This document shows positions 6,547-13,407 of a stretch of 18,657 nt of DNA, one piece after another (position 1 is the stretch's first letter; every line of letters starts with the position of its first letter). The notes under the pieces were generated by a model, which ran no database searches, was not told the origin of the DNA, and was given only the letters and a program-made list of their open reading frames with translations. Source of the stretch: Chrysochromulina tobinii (lineage: Eukaryota; Haptophyta; Prymnesiales; Chrysochromulinaceae); the NCBI GenBank assembly GCA_001275005.1, contig JWZX01002933.1:1-18657 (forward strand), given 5' to 3'. A program made the position numbers and the translations under genes.

Positions 6547-9500
6547 TCAAAGAGACGTCGTTCCTGGATCCTGCGTGCGACCGACCGGCATCTCGGGCTC
6601 CGCGACAAAGACCCTCGATGCGGAGGCCGCATCGTAACGGATCCGGATGGCTGTGGGGAGCGGGGGAGCGGCTCGAATGATCTCGGGCACGGTCGGTTTG
6701 CAACCTGCGCTCGACGTCGCGCCCGGGCCCTCGGCCTCGGCAGCGAGCTCCTTCGCTGCACGCGACGCGAGGTACCTTTCACGTGCGACGGACACCTTGA
6801 CCTGATCGGGTACGTCTGGCACGCAGATGTCGATGAGGACACGCGCGAGGATGAGCACCTTGACTGCGACGAGCACGCACACCCATTGGGCAAGCTCGGG
6901 CCTTAGCCTGGGCAGGTGCACCGCGAGCTGCTCGAAAAAGTCGGTAGTCACCATCAGGTAGAGGAGGTTGACAAGGATGGCGGCGTATGAGAGGGCCTTG
7001 ATCGCGACGCGCCACGGGCCGATGTCCTTCGCCGCTTGCGCGGGGATGCGCCGCGCGACGAAGAGCAGCTTGAACGCGTCTGCGCGCACCTCGACAAGGT
7101 TGTTGACTAGCGCAAGCAGCGGCGCGATCGGCAGCACGATGGAGAACATGAGCACGTACCCGTACTGGATCACCAGCTCGTTGTACTCGTAGAAGGTGGC
7201 TCCAAGCCCTCCCTCTTCAGACTTGGGAGGCGCGCGCTCGTACTCGGCGATCACATCGAGCATCTTGCTCAGCTCGTCCTGCCTTAACTGCTCCTCGGGT
7301 TCCAGTGTCACACTGCCGGTGTTCGTGTTGACCCTGCCCATTTCTCGTTTGCGCTTGCGCGCGCAGCGCGCAAGCTCCTCGAGGTCGAGGGGGCCGTCGG
7401 ACGGATTCGTCCGATCAGCCCGTTTCTTGCGCTGGCAGCAGCAGCACAGGCGGGCGAGCACGTCGTCTTTCAGCCCCTTATTTTTAAGGGCGACTGTCAA
7501 GACCTCGGTCAACTGCCCGATGGCGATGTTGACGAGCAAGATCGAGAGCAGGAGCGCCCTAAGCTCCTCGGAGCACTGACGCACATTCTCGTCAGCCCAT
7601 TCCGGCCGAGCGCTCTCCGTGTAGCATCGGTGCAGCTCGATCCCAAACAGCCGGATCCCAAACGGCTTGAGGAAGCAGATGTAGATCGGCTGGAAGTAGC
7701 AATTGATGCATTGGAACGTGAAGAGCTTGATGGTGAGGTGAGTGCCGAAGTTGAACTCGAGCCGGTAGTTCTCGAGCGTGGTGAGCCAGAGCGCGATCGT
7801 GCGCCAGAGGGTATTGAAGATCATGATCATCAGCGCGTTCGCCACGCTGTAGATCAGGCTGCCCTGCCCGCCCACGCGGTCAGAGTGCTCCTGGAGGAGT
7901 GCCGAGAAGAACTGCATCAGGAAGATGCACACGATACATGCCAGTCCCATCAGGGCAAGGGTCACATACGAGCGCATCTGGCGCCGCCGGCGCATGCGCA
8001 GCGGGAAGTACTGATCTCGAGGGTGGGCCGACGAGGCGGCAGTGGTGTCGATGGCTAAGGTGGCGACGGCGGTATCGAGGGTGCTGTAGGGGGGGGCGGC
8101 GGCACTCTCGTCCATGATCGCCGGAGACACAGCAGCACCCTCGACCCTCGCGCTCCTTCTGGCGCGCTCTTGCCAAAGCTGATCGCGCTTCCACTCGGCG
8201 TCGGTTTGTTGATCGAGCGTAACGAAGAGCTGCTCTTCGGTGTAGAAGCCCTCCCGTACTCCGAGGGCTTTAAATCGGCTGTTGATCGCCGACGGCTGGC
8301 CCGAGGCACTCGACGCCTCCCCCCACTCGGTCGCAAGGATCGCGGCTCGCCGTTTCCACAACTCTTCAAAAAGAGCGCCCCACACAATGATGAAGAGGCC
8401 GAAGCCAGCCATGAGCATCGCACGGTTGAACCGATCGATCGCCTGCTCGTGGGCGGCGTGCACGCCTTGCCCATTCTCGACCCCGGTGACGTTGGCGGTG
8501 ACGTTGGCGGTGAAGTTGGCGGTGAAGTTGGCGGTGACGTTGGCTTGGAGGCGGCTGTCGTAGAAGAAGCGATCGGAGAGGAACAACGCGAGCCCAACGA
8601 GAGCTGGCAGCCAGAGCATACGCGTGTACATCGAGACCCACGCAAAATAGAGCGTGAGCTGTGCGCCCGAATAGCTGTGAATGGCGAGGAGCGTCGAGCT
8701 GCGCAGCGGCAGCACGCCCGCGCAGCTTTGAACGAGGAAGCGGTCTCGGATCCCGGACACCTCGTCGTCATCATGGACGTGCACGAGCTCGAGCATCCGT
8801 CCACACAGCTTGAGCTTGGACAGATTCACACCCGCGCCACCCTCGGCCATGGGCGCCTCGAGCACCGCCTGCAGCAGCCGCTGGCGCGTGGCCGATTGGA
8901 ACGCAGGGAAGACGGTGGCGCTCGCGATGCGGTACTTTGTGAAGACGCCCTTCAAATTTCGGAGGCGAAGCTTGCGATGCTCCGCCTCCTGCTCGAGACG
9001 TGGGAAGCGCTCCGCCTGCCTCAATCGCTCCCGGTGCGCCCGTAACTGAGCAGGCGTCCGTTGTTTGCCCAACGGCGGCGGCGGCGGCGGCTTGGCGTGA
9101 AAGATGGTCTTGATTGAGCCGACACAGAGCAGTATGCACCGGTGGTCCGAGCAGATCTCAAGCTCTCCTGCCTGCTCGGCCGCCGCGTCCGCCTCGGGCA
9201 GCAGCTTGAGCACCTTGCACCCCAGGCCCGCGGCCAATACGCGGCGCCTCAGCTCGGAGGCGAGCCACGCGGCCGAGCTGCAGCGGCCGTGGCCGCTGCC
9301 ATCCGCCGCCTCGTCGGAGTCGGGAAGCTGCAGCGCTTGCCTGAGTACGTGCTCGGCTTTGTGGTCGTCGGCATCGTAGTCCATCGGGAGCACGAGGATG
9401 AGGTCCCAATCTGCCGACACCCATGACAAGTCTGGTTGAGCAGAAGCGATGGTACGGGTATCGCGCTTCGCGATGGCTGACTGGTGTGGGAGTGTCTCCA

Positions 9501-9900
9501 ACTTTACCACGGTCACATCCGCAATCCGCCTCGATACGACGTGAGAAGCGGCACCCACGGATTTATGAATTGGAGCTGCCCGATGGATGACAGTACTTTG
9601 GCGCTGCTCGATGGATGACTGAATTGGAGGTAGTGGAGCCAATCGACCAGCGGGCGCTGGCGGCAGCGCTCTAAAGTCCCACGCGGTCGTGCCGGTCGCG
9701 GCGTGGTAAAAGTAAGGGGTGCCATCGGCACGATGGTAAGTCTCCCACCCTGCCGGGAGTGCGAGAGCCGGCTCCAATTCCTTGTCAGAGCCGATTCCAG
9801 CTGCGGGGTCGACCTTGACGGTCTTAGAGTGGGACCCGATCGAGAAGACGGTTGACATGCGGACGAGAAGAATACACGCCAAGACGGCGCGTCGCCGCAC
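6547..9900 (-). CDS. anoctamin/TMEM16-family membrane protein with N-terminal WW domain
   Basis: 1117 residues. Anoctamins are dimeric Ca2+-activated chloride channels or phospholipid scramblases. Membrane segments are visible at roughly 427-447, 493-514, 645-668, 681-706, 722-748, 780-803, 908-950 (two), 965-985 and 1004-1026. Calcium ligands appear in YEYNEL (E905, E908) and VEVRAD (E937, D941); their spacing equals that of E702, E705, E734 and D738 in mouse TMEM16A. The TM6 ligands are not obvious (the equivalent stretch reads QLTEVLTVAL). Residues 162-262 likely form the cytosolic dimerisation domain. Residues 48-80 are a WW domain (W52, Y63-F64-Y65, W74) preceded by a hydrophobic N-terminus (AVLACILLV). 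The loop after the first membrane segment carries five ANxT units (453-472). A long Cys/Lys-rich insert (about 815-900) separates TM6 and TM7. Family call is firm; channel versus scramblase cannot be told. Confidence 0.92.
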   Translation of the reverse strand: MRRRAVLACILLVRMSTVFSIGSHSKTVKVDPAAGIGSDKELEPALALPAGWETYHRADGTPYFYHAATGTTAWDFRALPPAPAGRLAPLPPIQSSIEQRQSTVIHRAAPIHKSVGAASHVVSRRIADVTVVKLETLPHQSAIAKRDTRTIASAQPDLSWVSADWDLILVLPMDYDADDHKAEHVLRQALQLPDSDEAADGSGHGRCSSAAWLASELRRRVLAAGLGCKVLKLLPEADAAAEQAGELEICSDHRCILLCVGSIKTIFHAKPPPPPPLGKQRTPAQLRAHRERLRQAERFPRLEQEAEHRKLRLRNLKGVFTKYRIASATVFPAFQSATRQRLLQAVLEAPMAEGGAGVNLSKLKLCGRMLELVHVHDDDEVSGIRDRFLVQSCAGVLPLRSSTLLAIHSYSGAQLTLYFAWVSMYTRMLWLPALVGLALFLSDRFFYDSRLQANVTANFTANFTANVTANVTGVENGQGVHAAHEQAIDRFNRAMLMAGFGLFIIVWGALFEELWKRRAAILATEWGEASSASGQPSAINSRFKALGVREGFYTEEQLFVTLDQQTDAEWKRDQLWQERARRSARVEGAAVSPAIMDESAAAPPYSTLDTAVATLAIDTTAASSAHPRDQYFPLRMRRRRQMRSYVTLALMGLACIVCIFLMQFFSALLQEHSDRVGGQGSLIYSVANALMIMIFNTLWRTIALWLTTLENYRLEFNFGTHLTIKLFTFQCINCYFQPIYICFLKPFGIRLFGIELHRCYTESARPEWADENVRQCSEELRALLLSILLVNIAIGQLTEVLTVALKNKGLKDDVLARLCCCCQRKKRADRTNPSDGPLDLEELARCARKRKREMGRVNTNTGSVTLEPEEQLRQDELSKMLDVIAEYERAPPKSEEGGLGATFYEYNELVIQYGYVLMFSIVLPIAPLLALVNNLVEVRADAFKLLFVARRIPAQAAKDIGPWRVAIKALSYAAILVNLLYLMVTTDFFEQLAVHLPRLRPELAQWVCVLVAVKVLILARVLIDICVPDVPDQVKVSVARERYLASRAAKELAAEAEGPGATSSAGCKPTVPEIIRAAPPLPTAIRIRYDAASASRVFVAEPEMPVGRTQDPGTTSL
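8485..8544. repeat. 12-bp minisatellite, five copies, encoding tandem NxT sequons
   Basis: Five head-to-tail units of GGTGA(C/A)GTTGGC within the anoctamin gene. On the coding strand each unit is Ala-Asn-(Val/Phe)-Thr, giving N-glycosylation sequons at residues 454, 458, 462, 466 and 470 in a loop expected to be extracytosolic. Confidence 0.9.
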
Positions 9901-10231
9901 GAGTGACGACTCCCTCGTTTGATTTTAGGAAATAAATTAAGCGCAGGCCCTCTTTTAATGAATAACCTTCAGGTTATCAATGCCTCCCGCGCTCTGCCGC
10001 GTGGCTGCGCCTCTCGGGCCACACCAACTCACGTTGGGCCATTAGTGATATGGCATATGCGCGCGCGCGTGGCACAAGGTAGCGGTGCCGGTACGACTCC
10101 GGACTCCCCATCCAAATCATCGCTCATTGCGGCCCCAGTGCGCCGGTGGCGGTGCTAGCCTGCTTGCTGGCTACATGGGATCGCATCGAGCCAATCGTGC
10201 GATCCGTGGACTCCTATTGTAGCTCATATGC
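9901..10231. promoter_or_regulatory. intergenic region upstream of the anoctamin gene
   Basis: 331 bases between the anoctamin start and the stop of the NlpC/P60-like gene; both are on the minus strand. The first 50 bases beyond the anoctamin ATG are AT-rich (AAATAAATTAA near 9930-9940), then comes a 16-base palindrome at 9962-9977. The remaining sequence shows no convincing gene. Confidence 0.5.
9962..9977. promoter_or_regulatory. 16-base palindrome upstream of anoctamin
   Basis: ATAACCT at 9962-9968 and AGGTTAT at 9971-9977 with a 2-base centre, 62 bases upstream of the anoctamin ATG. It is AT-containing in GC-rich DNA and has the form of a dimeric transcription-factor site. No factor is assigned. 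Confidence 0.45.
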
Positions 10232-11059
10232 TCATTCGCCCTCAGCATCCTCTGGCACGCACTCGCCGAGCACACGGTTGCCACTGACGTTCTCTGCCTC
10301 GGCACCTCCCGCGACGCCGCCACTGCCAAAGAGCGAGTACTTGTTGGCCGTCGTGTGGGACTTCGACGGCCGCTCGGCCAAAGTCCAGTTGCACTCCTTG
10401 CAGTGGCTCACGCAAACGCCGTCGAGCCACGTGTCGATAGAGCGGTAAAAGATGCGGATGTTGTGGCAGGCATGGCCGTAGGTGCGAAAGCTCTCGTGCA
10501 TCGCCACGCCTTTGAAAGAATCTGGGTCCGTCGAGCGCGAACCGATGGTCATCTCACCGTTCTCACCGCCGAGAAAGACCTCAACGTGGACTAGATTATG
10601 TTTTCTCGGTTTCTTTGTAGGGTCATTGTACTCCGCCGCCCAGAAGATGAGGTCCCCGGGGCGCATCTCCTCAACTCCGCTCAGCGCCACAGGCAAAGTG
10701 TCGAATTGGTAGCTCTGGTTCCAGTGGCCAATCGTGAATCCAAAATCATCCTTCAGGTCGAGAACGCAGCGGCGAACCAAGTTGCAGCAATCGAGGTACA
10801 TCGGAGCCTCGCTCACCGCGTACTTTTTGCTGTAGGGCACGCCCAAATAGCTGCGCACCTGCGCAACAAATTTGAGGCGCAGAGCATCTCGTTCTTCCTG
10901 TGACCTCTTGGGCTTCCGAATGGCCGCATCGGCGGATGCGAGTCGGCCCTGCGCGTCTATCCGGTGCTGGCGCATTCTCGCGAAGCGCTCCTGGAGTGAC
11001 TCGCCCTTGGCAGCGGAATTGCCTTTGGAATTGCTTTCAGAGTCGATTTCGACCAGCAT
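10232..11059 (-). CDS. eukaryotic NlpC/P60-like cysteine hydrolase
   Basis: 275 residues. The core shows the NlpC/P60 pattern: a Y-L-D-C-C-N-L-V block at 88-95 with candidate nucleophile C91 or C92, the RPGDLIFW turn at 133-140 that normally sits before the second catalytic strand, and HNLVHVEVFLG at 154-164 supplying the candidate histidine (H154 or H158). A third polar residue may lie near H190-H196. A conserved-looking tail SIDTWLDGVCVSHC (207-220) follows, with several cysteines. The N-terminus (1-60) is charged and probably helical, without a signal peptide, so the protein should be cytosolic rather than a secreted wall hydrolase. NlpC/P60 enzymes cleave peptide or amide bonds, in bacteria usually in peptidoglycan; the eukaryotic substrate is unknown to me. 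The last 40 residues are low-complexity and Gly/Glu-rich. Confidence 0.78.
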   Translation of the reverse strand: MLVEIDSESNSKGNSAAKGESLQERFARMRQHRIDAQGRLASADAAIRKPKRSQEERDALRLKFVAQVRSYLGVPYSKKYAVSEAPMYLDCCNLVRRCVLDLKDDFGFTIGHWNQSYQFDTLPVALSGVEEMRPGDLIFWAAEYNDPTKKPRKHNLVHVEVFLGGENGEMTIGSRSTDPDSFKGVAMHESFRTYGHACHNIRIFYRSIDTWLDGVCVSHCKECNWTLAERPSKSHTTANKYSLFGSGGVAGGAEAENVSGNRVLGECVPEDAEGE

Positions 11060-11539
11060 GTGGGAATGGGATGGCTCCGTCAGCGGGGGACCGCGCTATC
11101 GGTGGTTTGAAGTCTCGCCCACAGCCGCGACAGTTGAGCGAGCGGTGGCTCGCTGTGAACGGGTGTGAAACTGGTCGATATTACAAGGAGCAAGGAGGCG
11201 CGCCTCACGATCGAGCGTCATTTCCTCCACGTTGGGAAGCGTGATGTTAGCCAGCATGTCTCGGTGTGAGCGTTTGCGGTCTGGCTCTGGGCTAGGAATA
11301 AATCGAAAACGCCTATCATAAGTAATTCCTATACACCTTATGACTTTTCGTCCGCCCACTCTTTCCTCCCCTGTTTGACCAACTTCATACACCCCACATG
11401 TACCGTAGCTCGCCGGTACCGGACCCCAAAGATATCGTATACAAGCCCACAGTTCTTCGGACCGCAGCTTGAGAGCGGGAAAACAGGTCATAACAGGTCA
11501 TCGGGTGCATGATCGAGTGCATGTGTGTATCTGCCCCTC
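11060..11539. other. intergenic region between NlpC/P60-like 5' end and MFS 3' end
   Basis: 480 bases of lower-GC sequence between two minus-strand genes. It should contain the promoter of the NlpC/P60-like gene and the 3' end of the transporter gene. Two small features are visible: a tandem pair of AACAGGTCAT at 11482-11501 and the 10-base palindrome CCGGTACCGG at 11413-11422. A 131-codon open frame here (11096-11491, minus) has no recognisable domain and leaves no room for flanking control regions, so it is not called. Confidence 0.55.
11482..11501. repeat. tandem duplicate of a 10-base unit
   Basis: AACAGGTCAT occurs twice head to tail, about 40 bases beyond the transporter stop codon. 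Function unknown. Confidence 0.7.
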
Positions 11540-13081
11540 TCAAACCGTTCCGAGGGCTCTGCGCCGCTTACGCGCCGCTCGCATGCGCAAGGCGAAGAGC
11601 AAGTTGCTCGTCAGCATCGCGCCAGCAGTCAGAAGCAGGGCTGCACTGTTGCTGTGCGCCGCGGCGACCGTGCCAAGCAGCACGGGCGCGATCACAAAGG
11701 TCAGGTCCTGAACCTGAGTGCCGAGGGACGTCTGCGCCCCTCTCTTATCCTCCGAGGTGAGGTCGGACGTGAGCGCGGTGGCAGCAGCGGTCAGCATCGC
11801 CTCACCGATGTCCCATGCCGCCATGCAGACGTAAAAATACAGCTTGGACTCCGCCCACGGCAGCGCTCCGATGGCCAGCGCGGAGATGGCGGAGCCCGCA
11901 GCGATGATGGGCGTGCGCCCCACTCGATCAGCGAGCAGCCCTCCGATGGGCGCGCTGACGAAACCAAGCAACGCGATGAGGGAGAACATGATTCCGAGGT
12001 CTCCCGCGCCGGCGCCCCACACGGCCGCCGCATGCAAGGGGAGCACAGTGAGCCATGCGCCCCAGCCGACGCACAGCCCGAAGCGCAGGATCAGCAGGGC
12101 TTGCTGCTCGGGGCGCACGAGCAACGCTCGAAAGCTCGCCATCGCACTCGTGACCGCGATCTTGACGCTATCCCCGCGTGTGCTCGGCCGCAGCAGAGCG
12201 CGCAACCCAACACCCTCTGCGGGTGGTCGTGTCTCAGGCAGTCGCGCATACAGTGGCACCGAGGCGGCGAGCACGGCCGAGACAATGAAGAATGGGACCG
12301 ACGCGCTGCCGCACCTTTCGGCGAGCAGCCCTCCGCACGCCGGGCCAGCCGCGAACGCGAGCATCATGGCCGCCTGAACCGTGCCAAGCAAAAAGCCCTT
12401 GCGCTCAGGGAACTTGTCGACCACATCGTAGAGGTACGCAGTCCCCGCGGACCCTGCCCCAGCCGACCCGGCGCCAACGAGCAACCGAGGAGGCAGCATC
12501 GTGGCCAGCGAAGAGGCGAACGCAGTGCCGAGTACCCCGATGGCTTCGACAGTGGTCCCGATGATGAGCAGCGGCTTGCGACCGATGGTGTCAATCAGGG
12601 AGCCGAGCGGCAGGTTGAGCACGAGCCTTGCGACGGATGGCATGGCGACGATCAGCCCAACGCCGGAAGAAGTCATGCCGATCTGCGCGGCATAGGCCGG
12701 CAGCATCGGGATGATCATACCGATCGCCATCTGCAGCATCATGCCTGTGCCGCAAATAATGGCCAGCTGTGAGCGTGACTGCGCGTCCAGCAACGGCGAC
12801 ACAGGTAGCGGCGGAGGAGGTGAAGGCAGCTCTGAGGCGAGCGGCGACAGCGGAGGTGAAGGCTGCGATGTGGCCGTCATTTGTCGCAAGTGCAACAGGC
12901 CTGCACTCCTCGTGGACCTCATGTAGGGCAGCGCAGAATTTGGCGTCGGCGAGCACACCATGCGCGGCGTGAGCACTCTGCGCGCTAAAGGCACTTGCGT
13001 TCGCCCCGTCGCGCTCGCGACCATGAACACTATCGAACGCCGCATCATACAAGTAAGCGAAAGTTTCGACGAAGCTTCCAC
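11540..13081 (-). CDS. major facilitator superfamily transporter (DHA1-like)
   Basis: 513 residues with about twelve hydrophobic segments from residue 104 to 500, the usual size of the family. MFS motif A appears in both halves: GSLIDTIGRK at 160-169 (G-x3-D-x2-G-R-K) and GGLLADRVGR at 380-389. The stretch GMIIPMLPAY (121-130) in the first membrane segment and the Gly/Ala-rich fifth segment (about 201-216) resemble H+-coupled drug or amine antiporters (DHA1, SLC18-like). Substrate is unknown. The first 100 residues are an extension: Arg/Ser/Thr-rich and poor in acidic residues up to about 70, then Pro-rich. This could be an organelle presequence, for example from M12 or M13 (MRRSIVFMVASATGR), so mitochondrial or plastid-envelope location is possible. 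The exact start is uncertain. The C-terminus is basic (RAARKRRR). Confidence 0.88.
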   Translation of the reverse strand: MEASSKLSLTCMMRRSIVFMVASATGRTQVPLARRVLTPRMVCSPTPNSALPYMRSTRSAGLLHLRQMTATSQPSPPLSPLASELPSPPPPLPVSPLLDAQSRSQLAIICGTGMMLQMAIGMIIPMLPAYAAQIGMTSSGVGLIVAMPSVARLVLNLPLGSLIDTIGRKPLLIIGTTVEAIGVLGTAFASSLATMLPPRLLVGAGSAGAGSAGTAYLYDVVDKFPERKGFLLGTVQAAMMLAFAAGPACGGLLAERCGSASVPFFIVSAVLAASVPLYARLPETRPPAEGVGLRALLRPSTRGDSVKIAVTSAMASFRALLVRPEQQALLILRFGLCVGWGAWLTVLPLHAAAVWGAGAGDLGIMFSLIALLGFVSAPIGGLLADRVGRTPIIAAGSAISALAIGALPWAESKLYFYVCMAAWDIGEAMLTAAATALTSDLTSEDKRGAQTSLGTQVQDLTFVIAPVLLGTVAAAHSNSAALLLTAGAMLTSNLLFALRMRAARKRRRALGTV

Positions 13082-13407
13082 GCCACAGCTGTCACGATAT
13101 CGTCTAAAAACGGCACTGAGAGTATACAGTCAGTTCGAACAGTCAGTGAATCAGTTTCGTCGCGGTCCCCCCGCGCTCACCACCCGCGGTGTAACGGACT
13201 CGCCCAGCCAGTCACAGTCAGTTTCTTCGCGGTCCCCCCGCGCTCAACACACATCGGTCAACAACACCGTCTCAAAGGACGGCTCCGCTCCCCTCGGTCA
13301 ACGCAAGTACACTGAGTACTCGCTCTCGCTCGGGCTCCTCATTTTCGCCCGACCGAGTCTCCGCCCCGTGTGCTCACTCTTACTGTAATCTCGCTCAGCA
13401 GTCTTTC
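13082..13407. other. intergenic region with CAGT-rich direct repeats
   Basis: 326 bases between the transporter start and the ankyrin-gene stop, both minus strand. It contains scattered CAGTCAGT-type words (13128-13225) and a 30-base imperfect direct repeat. I see no gene. Confidence 0.6.
13151..13247. repeat. pair of 30-base direct repeats
   Basis: Copies at 13151-13180 and 13218-13247, 28 of 30 positions identical, 37 bases apart. Each contains TCAGTTTC, then CGCGGT, six C residues and GCGCTCA. They lie 70-170 bases upstream of the transporter start and may be promoter elements or remnants of a duplication. Confidence 0.8.

Noticed and set aside
9901-10231. Possible tRNA or small RNA gene in this and the other intergenic regions
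   Set aside because: No T-loop consensus with matching acceptor and anticodon stems was found by eye; a covariance-model scan would be decisive.
11096-11491. 131-codon open frame on the minus strand between the NlpC/P60-like and transporter genes
   Set aside because: No recognisable domain, weak third-position GC compared with neighbours, and its ends lie 36 and 48 bases from flanking genes, leaving no space for a promoter or 3' end.
13151-13247. Possible CRISPR-like direct repeats
   Set aside because: Only two imperfect copies, no regular spacer series and no cas genes; the context is eukaryotic.
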